Shown here piece by piece: positions 45,201 through 53,229 of a stretch of 64,000 nucleotides of DNA. The DNA is from Paragonimus westermani (taxonomy: Eukaryota; Platyhelminthes; Trematoda; Plagiorchiida; Troglotrematidae), in NCBI GenBank assembly GCA_008508345.1, contig QNGE01002422.1, forward strand, positions 51,222-115,221, in the 5' to 3' direction. The position numbers and the translations under genes are program-made. Position 1 is the stretch's first letter; each line of letters begins with the position of its first letter. The notes beneath the pieces were generated by a model, which was not told where the DNA came from, did not search any database, and worked only from the letters and a program-made list of their open reading frames with translations.

Positions 45201-45664
45201 TTCCGCTTCTTCACTTGATGGTCGATTGACATGTTTCAAGTTATTTTCATCCATGACCAGATTGTGGCCAGTGTACAACTCGCAAATATGTACACTTTGA
45301 AATGACTTGCATGACATTTGTGCATGAGATGAATGGAAGATATCTTTTAACTTCGGGATTGGATGAATGGATATTCATCAGATCTGTTTGACCGTCAGCC
45401 TTGGAAATCCTACCGTGACATGCTGTGACCCTGTTTTATGATTGCTTCGGTTTGTCTTGAATGTTTGACCATTCGCAAATGGTAAATCGCCCCTTTGCTT
45501 TTTCCATTTCGTCCGTATTTCCTTAACTAAATTCTAGTACCTTGAAATGTGCTGTGATATTTTGACCTCGTTTCTTTCACTACAGCTCGAGAAAGCGTAA
45601 ACAATCTCAACAGACCAGTGAAAAACCCACACGAGGCCCTCTAGATGCTTTTATCGTCCGCTGA
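16873..45664 (+). CDS. POLK: DNA polymerase kappa, 13 coding exons (gene span)
   Basis: Y-family polymerase for translesion synthesis past bulky lesions, acting in the nucleus with PCNA. Exons: 16873-16972, 17731-17849, 22981-23133, 25595-25962, 27537-27823, 30141-30265, 33766-34076, 35161-35257, 36202-36436, 36743-36987, 39572-39694, 40854-41020, 45586-45664. All have GT donors and AG acceptors, phases agree throughout, and the sum is 2409 bases (802 residues; about 870 in human, from memory). Landmarks: [11 protein letters not shown] (N-clasp), [12 protein letters not shown] and SLDEAY (catalytic acids), [13 protein letters not shown], a UBZ4 finger CPVC...HLDDC, basic stretches KKQKRK and RKRKQ, and C-terminal PLDAFIVR resembling the terminal PIP box. 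The steric-gate position after DMDAF is Phe. Only one UBZ is seen where vertebrates have two. A further small exon in intron 10 is possible. Confidence 0.95.
16973..17730 (+). other. POLK: POLK intron 1
   Basis: 758 bases between donor GTAAGC and acceptor AATTATAG. Carries a short repeat of TTTAATGCTTTTA near 17034-17070; nothing else recognised. Confidence 0.8.
17731..17849 (+). CDS. POLK: POLK coding exon 2
   Basis: Continues [18 protein letters not shown] and ends QNAEHE in phase 0 before GTGAGT. This charged helical stretch corresponds to the rest of the N-clasp, residue for residue the length expected before the palm. Confidence 0.92.
17850..22980 (+). other. POLK: POLK intron 2
   Basis: 5.1 kb. 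Holds an AT microsatellite at about 20096-20130 and a short cluster of ATAACGGA-like repeats near 18515-18575. Numerous short frames on both strands show no motif. No recognisable transposon protein was found. Confidence 0.8.
20096..20130. repeat. TA/TATG microsatellite
   Basis: Alternating TA run interrupted by one GTA, lying inside POLK intron 2. Confidence 0.95.
22981..23133 (+). CDS. POLK: POLK coding exon 3, first catalytic aspartate
   Basis: Exactly 51 codons in phase 0, between acceptor CCTCCAG and donor GTAAGT. Encodes [17 protein letters not shown] then [20 protein letters not shown] and [10 protein letters not shown]. The first Asp of DMD (23044-23046) is the metal-binding residue equivalent to human Asp107. 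The Phe codon 23059-23061 occupies the steric-gate position, Tyr112 in human. Confidence 0.96.
23134..25594 (+). other. POLK: POLK intron 3
   Basis: 2.5 kb. The second half is a non-LTR retrotransposon fragment in the same orientation as the gene (listed separately). The first half has no recognised feature. Confidence 0.8.
24542..25300 (+). mobile_element. Non-LTR retrotransposon fragment with (ATG)n tail, internally deleted
   Basis: An open frame 24542-25009 carries the RT catalytic block [18 protein letters not shown] (YADD intact) and [31 protein letters not shown] and ISKARAVFA. Immediately after comes an ambiguous base at 24926, and then [17 protein letters not shown], which in full-length relatives is the extreme C-terminus. 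The whole thumb and C-terminal region is therefore missing at the N. The 3' untranslated part (25010-25278) ends in a short ATG microsatellite (about 25279-25299). The same 3' end recurs inverted at 42159-42420 and about 57000-57340. Confidence 0.88.
25595..25962 (+). CDS. POLK: POLK coding exon 4, palm and fingers
   Basis: Begins [19 protein letters not shown] and contains [17 protein letters not shown] and [19 protein letters not shown]. Asp and Glu of SLDEAY are the second pair of catalytic acids. Compared with human there is a longer loop ([20 protein letters not shown]) before the catalytic strand. Ends in phase 2 before GTCAGT. Confidence 0.95.
25963..27536 (+). other. POLK: POLK intron 4
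   Basis: 1.6 kb. A copy of a foldback repeat family occupies about 27030-27400 (listed separately). Otherwise nothing recognised. Confidence 0.8.
27030..27400. repeat. Foldback repeat family, copy A
   Basis: Shares GAGGAGACAC, CTGTTAACTCCAATCGAT and GATTAGGA with the copy at 51157-51704. Inverted arms lie at about 27188-27240 and 27338-27393: CAATTGATCGCA...TTCCCATAGAC on one side and its imperfect complement on the other. It lacks any protein frame. Family type unknown; non-autonomous. Confidence 0.65.
27537..27823 (+). CDS. POLK: POLK coding exon 5
   Basis: Opens with [19 protein letters not shown], a low-complexity Ser/Glu-rich linker ([18 protein letters not shown]), then [17 protein letters not shown] and KLTCSAG, the palm segment that precedes the conserved SAGIAPN motif. 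Acceptor CATTCAG, donor GTACGT, exit phase 1. The linker is the variable insert also found in vertebrate polymerase kappa. Confidence 0.94.
28600..29069 (+). mobile_element. Possible LTR-retrotransposon 3' end: pol tail, polypurine tract, LTR
   Basis: A GC-rich block unlike its neighbours. One frame (about 28718-28929) reads [20 protein letters not shown], then [20 protein letters not shown] and [14 protein letters not shown] before TGA, a composition typical of the C-terminal tail of Gypsy pol. It is followed by a G-rich tract (GGAAACCGGGGGG) directly abutting TGCTGCGGG at 28945, and by AATAAA at 29012, as in a polypurine tract, LTR start and poly(A) signal. The LTR end near 29069 is a guess. 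Other parts of pol are absent. Confidence 0.35.
29487..29587 (+). repeat. Penelope-type terminal repeat with damaged hammerhead-like fold
   Basis: Two 17-base arms, 29487-29503 (TTGGTATTGATATGTTC) and 29571-29587, are perfect complements. Between them GTCACC/GGTGAT stem II and GATGAAAC, CGTTT/AAATG stem III match those at 53994-54040, but the CTGATGA catalytic box is reduced to CTGG. An added short palindrome AGCGTATATACGCT sits at 29504-29517. Probably a remnant of a Penelope-like element, whose termini are known to carry hammerhead motifs. Confidence 0.65.
30141..30265 (+). CDS. POLK: POLK coding exon 6
   Basis: Encodes [20 protein letters not shown] then [20 protein letters not shown] and RK. 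SAGIGPN spans the exon junction. KPRGQ matches the conserved KPNGQ; the usual DKNK before it is DWSK here. Acceptor GTTAAAG, donor GTAACA, exit phase 0. Confidence 0.95.
30266..33765 (+). other. POLK: POLK intron 6
   Basis: 3.5 kb. Frames of 80-120 codons exist on both strands around 31468-32941, but none shows a known domain. No transposon protein or shared repeat was recognised. Confidence 0.7.
33766..34076 (+). CDS. POLK: POLK coding exon 7, thumb and helix-hairpin-helix
   Basis: [20 protein letters not shown] is the helix-hairpin-helix of the thumb; [14 protein letters not shown] follows. An acidic/serine insert ([18 protein letters not shown]) precedes [11 protein letters not shown], the conserved entry to the little finger. 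Acceptor TTTTTCAG, donor GTAGCA, exit phase 2. Confidence 0.95.
34077..35160 (+). other. POLK: POLK intron 7
   Basis: 1.1 kb with no recognised feature. Confidence 0.8.
35161..35257 (+). CDS. POLK: POLK coding exon 8
   Basis: Short exon encoding [20 protein letters not shown] then [12 protein letters not shown], the first helix of the little finger (QELCSELAQDL in human). Acceptor TTTGTACAG; the donor GTGGGC is weak but the phase is correct. Confidence 0.9.
35258..36201 (+). other. POLK: POLK intron 8
   Basis: 0.9 kb. A 123-codon plus frame near 35711-36082 and a 116-codon antisense frame lack motifs and are probably chance. Confidence 0.75.
36202..36436 (+). CDS. POLK: POLK coding exon 9, little finger
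   Basis: [20 protein letters not shown] corresponds to human GRTVTIKLKNVNFEVKTRAS; the exon ends at LTLRLMG. Acceptor TTTTCAG, donor GTGAGT, exit phase 1. A short Ser/Pro-rich insert ([14 protein letters not shown]) is specific to this protein. Confidence 0.96.
36437..36742 (+). other. POLK: POLK intron 9
   Basis: 306 bases, the shortest intron of the gene. No feature. Confidence 0.85.
36743..36987 (+). CDS. POLK: POLK coding exon 10, little-finger end and basic tail
   Basis: Starts GLRMSTLLP (human GVRISSFP) and continues into a hydrophilic tail with [15 protein letters not shown] and a lysine-rich cluster [10 protein letters not shown], a likely nuclear localisation signal. Acceptor ATTCCAG, donor GTTAGC, exit phase 0. 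Confidence 0.9.
36988..39571 (+). other. POLK: POLK intron 10, with a possible extra exon
   Basis: 2.6 kb. At 37866, after TTTATAG, a frame reads [20 protein letters not shown] and could be a small phase-0 exon, but no convincing donor follows. A 207-codon open frame at 38296-38919 begins with GTG and has no known motif. No transposon was recognised. Confidence 0.6.
39572..39694 (+). CDS. POLK: POLK coding exon 11, UBZ4 first half
   Basis: Encodes [20 protein letters not shown] then [20 protein letters not shown] and Q. CPVC supplies the first two zinc ligands of the ubiquitin-binding UBZ4 finger. The acceptor GGACTCAG at 39571 is preferred; TTTAG at 39552 would also keep phase and add LLCWTQ. 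Donor GTATGT. Confidence 0.88.
39695..40853 (+). other. POLK: POLK intron 11, splitting the UBZ finger
   Basis: 1.2 kb. Contains the palindromic tRNA-derived SINE at 39973-40241. The intron falls between the CxxC and the HxxxC halves of the zinc finger. Confidence 0.85.
39973..40241 (+). repeat. Palindromic tRNA-derived SINE, copy 2, with target-site duplications
   Basis: A 12-bp direct repeat AATGGTGTATAT at 39973-39984 and 40230-40241 brackets a 245-bp insert. The right half (40121-40200) is a tRNA-like unit with acceptor stem GGCTTCG/CGAAGCC, box A TAGCTCAGCTGG and box B GGTTCGAATCC. The left half (40018 to about 40116) is its inverted copy, including the outer AGATGAGACCCAA end, so the arms of about 100 bp are separated by only a few bases around 40119. 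A single transcript would fold into one long hairpin. Same family as 1971-2302, but there the inner part of the left arm is replaced by other sequence. Confidence 0.85.
40854..41020 (+). CDS. POLK: POLK coding exon 12, UBZ4 second half
   Basis: [11 protein letters not shown] supplies the His and last Cys of UBZ4 (human NKHVDECLD). A Ser-rich linker ([20 protein letters not shown]) follows. Acceptor TCTACCTAG, donor GTGAGT, exit phase 2. Confidence 0.92.
41021..45585 (+). other. POLK: POLK intron 12
   Basis: 4.6 kb. Holds an inverted non-LTR tail with a long CAT microsatellite (about 42159-42420). No second UBZ exon (CxxC...HxxxC) was found in it, although vertebrate polymerase kappa has two. 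Confidence 0.8.
42159..42420 (-). mobile_element. Non-LTR retrotransposon 3' tail with expanded (ATG)n
   Basis: Read on the minus strand, this matches the 3' untranslated end at about 25080-25299: GCAAGGTGTAGGCACCTTGA, then ACGTAGTCATTTTCAG, TATAGGGTTTGC, TTCATGGTTGTGTGGCAG and GGTGTGAACCACTGAT, ending in (ATG)n. Here the microsatellite has about 20 units (42160-42218), against about 6 at the first copy. No RT remains, so the copy is severely 5'-truncated. Confidence 0.88.
45586..45664 (+). CDS. POLK: POLK coding exon 13 and stop
   Basis: After TTTCACTACAG, encodes [20 protein letters not shown] then AFIVR and TGA (45662-45664). The end PLDAFIVR aligns with the extreme C-terminal PCNA-binding motif of human polymerase kappa (TLDIFFK); the usual first Gln is absent there too. 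RKRK may be a second nuclear signal. Confidence 0.92.
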
Positions 45665-47859
45665 CGTATCGTTCTCACTGTGAAGATAGTTTGATGCTGA
45701 CCTATTTTTCTGATGTACTTCTTACAATACTTTTATATCTACAGATGTACATTATATGAACTTTCATCATGAAATTCTTCGATCTGGTTCAGTGTACTCA
45801 TGTTTATTGTGAATGGTGGTTAGCGTTCCTTTTTGTGCCTGCCAGCCTCTCACTTATTGCAGTACTATATTCGACCACCACTGTCTTATAACCTAGACAG
45901 GTGTGAGTTAGCTGTGTTGAATCTACTACGTGCGTAGTAAGTGATCATTACCTTCCCTCATTTCTCCCACTGTTCGCAATTGCATCCGGTTCCCACTCAT
46001 TGAGTATGCCGGTCAACATCGCTTGGCCGCAAAGAGGAAAGTCGATTTGAAGATTGAAATTTCTGTCACAATCGCTCTTTTTATGTATTCAGCTAGCTGC
46101 TTAGACTAGATTGTGGTGGTTAGATGTCAAGTATTTTTTTCTGTTCCAGTTTTCCGGATTATAATTGTGCCCAATCTGAATTATACAAACAGATGAGCAA
46201 ATTTCGAACAAATCAACATTCGCTGATTGTATCCACACTCATCAAGAGTTGCTATGCAAGTGCAATTAAGCGGATATGTTGTACATTTGTGAGTAGCTCA
46301 CTTTTCGTTATATTACCTGACATCTTCAGGTGTACCTTTTTTCTTTCTTAAGGATGCACGATAATGCACTGTCAACATCAGTGATGCTGACATGATTTTT
46401 CTGATTTGGAAAGTTTATCTGCTTGTTTTCTCATGTGTCTCGGCTCACATAGTTTTGGTTATTCGGCACACTAATAACGTTCATGTTCTCGTTATCATTT
46501 CATTTCATTTATGATCAGTCGTAAGCAGCTTAGTTGGCTCAGGTGTCTGTTGGGTTATTGCAGTGGCTCTTCTCAAACCATTATGTGGTTTAAATTAACC
46601 CGGACACTCTGGGATGATTGAGCTAAATGGGGTGATCAGTCCTCCGCACACGTTCCCGTTCCGTAGACAAGCAGCCATCACTTAGTTGCTAAGATAATCT
46701 GAACAAACTCAAACGATTAGGCTGAGTGGTGTGATCCGCTTTTGCAGATGAAATCTCGCCAAAGCTTTGTGACTAGCTAGACTAACATGACTGAGCGAAG
46801 TCACGTTGCTTGGTTAACGGATTTTTGACGTTGGTTTCTGGTAACCGAATCTCGACCTAGTCCGGTTCACATCCCTAAGTTCTCTTGTCCTCGTATGCCA
46901 AAGACATGTTTCTGCTAACACTGCCTCCTACAGGCTTATTCGCCATGATTCCGTTCCAAATCCCAACCCAGTTGAAGTTTGACTGCATTTTCCCCATCAA
47001 ATATTATTCAATAGTAAGAACTACTCGTTCCAATGCTGTCGTTCACCTATTCTAACTTTAATTTTTCAGTCACTTTCATTGTATGTCTTTGGACTGAAAC
47101 CGCCGTTGCTGAACGAATGAGGGCAGACGAACATCATTTCTGATTGCATGCTCAATGCATTTCATGCAGTCTGATGAGAAGACCTGCATTGCGAAATCGG
47201 GCTTTGAGGAGTCAGGCCACTTCCGGTTCCCTGGGTTGTAATGTTTCTGGAATATGATGGTGCCTACGTGGTGTGATAGAGTTCCACTAAGTTTGGTTAC
47301 AGTGTTCTGCATACTGGAAACAGTAGTGTCACATGCAACCAGAGCTTTGGCTACTTGATGGAAGCTATTCTGCTCCTTTTAAACCAAAGGCGGTCCGCAT
47401 TGATTGGTTTACTGTCCTAGTGGTAAGATGGTCTCATCAAGCTAGCAAAATAAAACCATTACTCGTACTGACAGTTAATTCTGGCTGCTTGCACCACATT
47501 GTACTTGGTTCAAAATTACCGGCTGTTAGCTGTGTGATCACAATTGCTCATTTGGAGTGTGCCATATCATGTAGGAATTCATGAGGTACCGTCTGTCTCT
47601 TTCAGTGTCCATTATTGTTTGTTGGACCACTTATTTACACTCTCCTACTTCGCGCCGTAGGTTCGTTATACAAACCACCTCGTTTGTTATGTTGCCTTTG
47701 CATCCTAGTGCGATGTGGTCCGTTGCTCTGGAACATGAATAAGGTTTAAAACGATTAATGTTATGGTTCTTACTATATTTGCTCGCCTTATCTTATTGTG
47801 AGACAGATTGCGCTATAATCGATTGTATTGGTGCAGATGCGAACACATCCTGTTAATAG
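45665..47859. other. Intergenic region between convergent genes
   Basis: Contains the 3' ends of POLK (+) and of the unidentified minus-strand gene. No canonical AATAAA was noticed directly after the POLK stop. A 78-codon minus frame near 47076-47312 has no recognised domain. Confidence 0.5.
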
Positions 47860-48000
47860 TCAAACCAAATCCGGTTTCGCATACATTGGTAGGAGGTTGT
47901 AGTTGAAGCTGATGAAGTTCAGCAAGCGTTCCTCCACGGCTCGTTTATAACCGTCTTTCAAGTAGACAGCTTTGAGTTGCTCCAATTCGCTTGGTTTGAT
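47860..48000 (-). CDS. Last coding exon of an unidentified minus-strand gene
   Basis: On the minus strand, acceptor TTATGTTCACAG is followed by 46 codons and TGA. The peptide reads IKPSELEQLKAVYLKDGYKR then AVEERLLNFISFNYNLLPMY and AKPDLV. It opens in phase 0, matching the donor of the exon at 52256-52346. The composition (charged helices, no low complexity) and splice consensus argue that it is real. I do not recognise the protein family. It points towards POLK, so the two genes converge. Confidence 0.7.
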   Translation of the reverse strand: MKPSELEQLKAVYLKDGYKRAVEERLLNFISFNYNLLPMYAKPDLV

Positions 48001-50189
48001 CTGTGAACATAAGGTAGAGGACAAAGTGTTCATTGGCAGTTCACATACACATTCAAGAAGTAGAACGATTCTGATGTCCTATGAAGGAAGCCATTCGCCA
48101 TTATGAAAAAGTTGGTACTGATGTATACAAGACTTCATCGTTCTATTCTATCTAGATCAACATTTGAGCGTTCTTCTCAGCCGAGTGACCTTCTATTTAT
48201 GGTCTTATACGACTGAAATGGTCACTTATACCAGTACTACAAATGCGTTACGTTCTGTGTCTAGTTCACTCTGCGGGTCACTTACCTCGCCAGTTCCCTC
48301 GAGCATTTCTCGAACGTTATCAGCTATGGATTGCTGTCCTTTGGGCTGTGTGAGACATGAAGGTAAAGTGAAAAAGAACTCCTCAGTGCACCGGTTAATA
48401 CAGGGATTCATTTCACCGGATGAAAATAATATATCGTGGTTGGCAGTGCTTTAGTGTATCGGTTTTGCTGAGAATTTTACGCCTCACTCTAGCCAAGAAG
48501 TGATGCGTGTACGACGAAAGTGTGTGACTTTTCATTCGTTTTAGTTCTATTTCATAAAAAGTATCTGTCTTCTCTTGTCGGACAGATGTTTCACTTGTAC
48601 ACGAACAAATACCTTTCGTATGATATTCTACAATCTGCATCCGACATTCTGGTTTTCTGTTTCACTTTTTTGGGTCAACATTTACACTGGAAGCAAAATT
48701 GTCTGATCTTTTTCTTGCGTATACAAATTGTCAATGGTAGTTACCAACTTCCTGTACAAATTCGCCGATCAGACTTGGATCACGCGTAGCTCAAAGGTCA
48801 GAATGCTCTTGTCACCTGGAAGATTGCGTCTACAGTCTTATTTATTGAGACTAGTTCATTTTTTAAATTTCTTTTAATGTAAACGCTGTGAATGTTTAGC
48901 AAATGGTTGAGCGTGATAAACTCTCAATCAAATCGTTGATACAAGATCGAAGCCCTTAGGCTGATTGTAGGACGTTTTTGGAGGTCAAAATTCCCCTCGA
49001 CTGACCCTGCCGCGCCTTTTCTCGTGACCTCGTCCAAGTACACGCTTGTTTCCGTTATCCCCACGGCACATGTCTTAGAGTACTAATTCCTCCAGCCCGC
49101 CTCCCTCAGTCATTGAATCTCAGTCACTTGCCCCACACCTATTGTTATCTGTCAGTCTCACCCTCCCTACACCCTGTGAATACGGTCCGCCATTAAACTT
49201 TTATCAGCTAATTGGTCTGCCCGAAGGACGGGTATTTAGACCGATCTGATCGCATTCGGTCGGTTCGTCATTATCTGTCGGTCGCTTGTGCTTGTACTTG
49301 ACGCGCCCTACTGCGGCCAAACATTGTGTTTTATCTCACGAATGCAAACGAATTGAGGTAATTGGTAATTGATTATATTATTTATGTCAATAGTACCACG
49401 TTTCCAGCGACTTGATTTGGTTCTGATATTTGGCATCGTTGGTTATACGTGCGTCGGCAGAATGTACACTGGTTGTTCCCAGTGTTTTGTTGGTAGAAGT
49501 GAACATGAGCAGCTGCGCTGATCAACAGTATCGTCATCGTCACAAACCACTATAAATCAATAGCTCCAGTTTATGCTTAATTGTCTTACAACTGTGTAAT
49601 GAGTAAAAAAGCATAAGTACGTGTAAAGCGTGGATAAACTTAATCATTACACATGAAAATGTTTGCGTCTCACAAATAAAGAACAGAGGTGTAAACAAAC
49701 GTAGAGCATCATCAGCAAGATTTCTTCCGTAAGGCTTGTACTACCCCCCATCGTCATTCATTGAGCTTACTTTGCACCCATTTAGGCCATACCTTAACTA
49801 CATTGGAGTCACTGACCCTGATCGTACCCCGTTTCCCTTGTCTCAAGCTGCCAACTCTATGTAAATTGCGTGTACCTTGCCCAGGGACCAACTCAACCAG
49901 TTATGAGTTAGTTTGCATGAGCAGAGTGCTCAGAATTCATAGCTATCTGCTCGCTGCATTTACTTGTGCTTGTTCATTGGTGTCAGTCGACCACAGAATT
50001 ATAAGTAGTCTACTAATTATCGAGATGCATGCCAATTTACATACCCCTCATGCAATTGCCCTACCCAACACATCGAGTGCAGTATAATATTGTACTATAA
50101 AATAGATAATCAGTTGAAGAAAAAAACATCTTCATGCTTCTGCTTTAAATCAATGGAAAGTATCTTCGGATTGTTGCAAGCGAGTGGAG

Positions 50190-50280
50190 ACAAAGTGTCG
50201 ACTTGGGGACTCGAACTCACAACTGACAACAGTGATTCTATCCGTTGCTCCACCCGGTCAAAGGCGAAAGCTCACAGTTG
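50190..50280 (-). repeat. Possible tRNA-derived SINE of a second family
   Basis: On the minus strand GTGGAGCAACGGATAGAATC resembles a box A/D-arm and GTGAGTTCGAGTCCCC is a good box B, about 40 bases apart. No target-site duplication was found, and it is not related to the palindromic SINE family. Confidence 0.5.
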
Positions 50281-51156
50281 CTATTTCATCTGCTCTTATT
50301 GACTAAACTGCTGTGCTGTAGGTGTATATTCCTAGATTTACCTCTGTATATTGATCGCTTCAAATATTAACCAAACATTTATCAACTATACCGCATTGAC
50401 TTTGTGAACTCTCCCTTGTTTGTCTTATATCGTTTCAATTTATTATGGACGCCACTTCGGTACTAGTTGTCAACGGTCATTTTCTATGCTCAGATTCTGT
50501 CTGGATTCAACTGTTAATCATATATTTGCTTACAGTCAGTTTGATCTTTATAAACCCCTACTAATCCGTCTTGCTCTCTCTGAATCAATAAGTTTACGGC
50601 TAACCCGAGAGATTATTTTTAACCGTGAATTGTCACAGTTCCTGTAACCTGGTCGGGCGGCCTGGAGTGAAAATCGCTTCGCCCACTCTTCTTTAATTGC
50701 TGTGACCATGCTGTTCAGGGTGTTCCTACTCTACCTACTGTCAGAGGTGTCGCTGAGTGTGAACTCTCCTCACATATACTCTGGCTACTTTTTTGATATC
50801 AACTCGACCCGTCTATCGCTCTGCACATTTTAATCCGTCGCTAGTGTTGTTTTCTTTGTCGGGTGGCGTGCTAGGATAGTGTTGTACACAGTAGCGAACT
50901 AACCATGACGATATGTAAGGTGGCGAGAAATTGTGACTCGGTGAGTGGGCGGTGTTCCTCACGAGTCACACTATCGACCATCACTGGGGTCTGAACAATG
51001 ATCCATTGTTTGCTTAACTCCGGGCAGCTGCTCGTTTTACTTTCACACTTACGTAACTATAGTTCCATGTCTCGATGACACTACAGCGATTTCTGTCCTG
51101 CTTTATGCGGCTGCATTTCAGAATGCTGAGATCGTGAGCCACATGATAGTTTCCAT

Positions 51157-51704
51157 TTCTCAAGTTGAACATTACTGACATTTGATCGCATTCTTCGCAT
51201 TCAGATAGACTTTCCAGCCAGCCTCTTTCGAAAAGGAGCACGAGACTCAAGTTTCGCTTTCATTAGGGCATATCCTTGCCACGGCCGGGATTTGAGCTCC
51301 GGTCACGCTTTCATGAAACAACCGTGTTGACCACTGCCTCATTGACCTCACATTAGGCACGACCGAATTATCAATTCTGAACTGTCGACCACTTTCGCTT
51401 GTGAGCGTTGATCAGTCTCGAGAGGAGACACAATAATTGTCCTGTTAACTCCAATCGATAACCCCGCGATTAGGATTTCCTAGACAGGTCTAGATCACTG
51501 ATCTCAGCAAACCTGTTAGGCGATATTTTAGATTACACGGTTGCCTCATGAAAGCGTGACCGGAGCCCAAATGCCGGCCGTGGCAAGGATATGCCCTAAT
51601 GAGAGCGAAACTTGAGTCTAGTGCTTCTTTTCGAAAGAGACTGGCTGGAAAGTCTGTCTGATTGCGAAGGCTGCGATCAGATGTGAGTGATGTTCAACTT
51701 GAAA
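51157..51704. repeat. Foldback repeat family, copy B
   Basis: Arms of about 170 bp at 51157-51327 and 51535-51704 are inverted copies at roughly 88 percent identity by eye, with a 207-bp spacer. Shared words include AAGTTGAACAT, GACTTTCCAGCCAG, AGGGCATATCCTTGCCACGG and CCGGTCACGCTTTCATGA. The spacer carries GAGGAGACACAATAATTG and CTGTTAACTCCAATCGAT, also found at about 27030-27060. No coding frame; class unknown. Confidence 0.85.
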
Positions 51705-52255
51705 ATAAACCAAATCCTCGACTACTCAGTTTCCAATTCTTTTGTCGCAACTAAACACGACTGGGCTTGGTAGTCGCAGTTTTACGGTATTTGATCATTC
51801 GGAGGTGCGTCTACTACAAGTAGAAATGTATAAAGGTACTAATGATGTGATGAAGACACTCAGCCCCTTCGTACAGTGAACATGTCATCAGGCTGAAAAT
51901 TGACTTTCTAACCCTGCACGTTGCCTTCATGTTTTAGGTCACAGCTGACAAACATCTATCGTTATTCACAATCTTACAGAGGTGTAGATTTCCATTATAC
52001 ATTCTTTATTCCTGCTCGTAGAAGGCGTATTATCATATCTTCGATCCACCTTACATTCCTCTAACTTCAGACATTCTTCAAATTAGAAGTAGAAGCCACA
52101 TGACTGTTGGGTGCTATTTAAAAAAATTTGGGAAACCCATTGGTAACGCTAGTTATTAAGACAGATTAAAATAAAGTTTGCTGAACTTATCGCTTTCTAA
52201 AGGGATCCTAACGAGACATGGATGTTTTAGACAAATTCCCAACCTGCAGACTCAC

Positions 52256-52346
52256 CGGAATTGACTGCAGTATTTCACGGATTTCAGACTGAAATTCTGC
52301 AAAGCGATCGTGGTATATCGCCAAAGGCCACACATCATCCAAAAAG
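52256..52346 (-). CDS. Penultimate coding exon of the unidentified minus-strand gene
   Basis: On the minus strand, acceptor ATTCCCTACAG, one base completing a codon, then 30 codons FLDDVWPLAIYHDRFAEFQS and EIREILQSIP, and donor GTGAGTC in phase 0. The exit phase matches the final exon at 47860-48000. A phase-compatible upstream piece with donor GTAATG lies just above (low end 52569, reading PDCLSAIKPNCAKWKI), but is less certain. The protein is not recognised. Confidence 0.7.
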
Positions 52347-53229
52347 CTGTAGGGAATAATGTTTAAAGAAAAGGATAACTTAATTTTTCACAAACAATAA
52401 AATATGTGGTTGTGTGCCTTCCGAATGGTCACCATTTTTAATGTTACGTTTGAGCGATGCAAAGCGGGGAAGGCGTTGTGCTGCTAGTAATTAATGGGGT
52501 TTATTTTCTTCCTGACTAATCTCAGTTGTTGAACATGATGGCTCGCCTAATTCGTCCAAATTCATTACCATATTTTCCACTTCGCACAGTTGGGCTTGAT
52601 CGCTGATAAACAGTCGGGCATTACCGCAAACTGGACATCAATGGCGAGTCGCAGCTTTCACGTTCAGGTGGGCTTTTTCGGTTACTCTTTCAGTAGTGTG
52701 TATGCGGCCTCGGATCAGGAGTTTAACATCATCCCTCATATTTGCACAATGCTATTGATTTTGGATCACATAGAATTGAATCACCACATTTTTAAAAGTT
52801 CGGCCACTTCTCCCTGTGTATCACAGAGGTTGCCAGATCACCCGATAACTTTCCACTGAACGATATAGCGTTCTTTGAACTGTAAGGATTAAATTGGCTG
52901 AGGACTTCTGCCCCAGTTTAGGTGTACAATGTCCAACGCGCGTATGGGTTCAGTGAGTCTGTATACTTGGGATTATACGTAATCGACTAACCAAGTGACT
53001 ATTTACGAATAAAGTACTTGCAGATGTGACATTTCATTATTTTCTTCACGCAACGGTAGCTGATCATTCATACTTAATCGTAGTCGGTCTTTTGAGGAGG
53101 CTGAGAAAAATACTCCCGATAAAAAACTGATCTACCAGCGGTTGACGGTGACCGTCGGTGTATTATTCTATGCGGTCCAAAAGCCCACAATAATTCTCAG
53201 GAACTCCATGTGGCTCACAATACATCTGC

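Larger units (their letters stand above)
48001..52255 (-). other. Intron of the unidentified minus-strand gene
   Basis: 4.3 kb. Contains a possible minus-strand tRNA-like SINE (about 50190-50280), an LTR-like GC-rich segment (about 48990-49345) and foldback repeat copy B (51157-51704). Confidence 0.55.
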
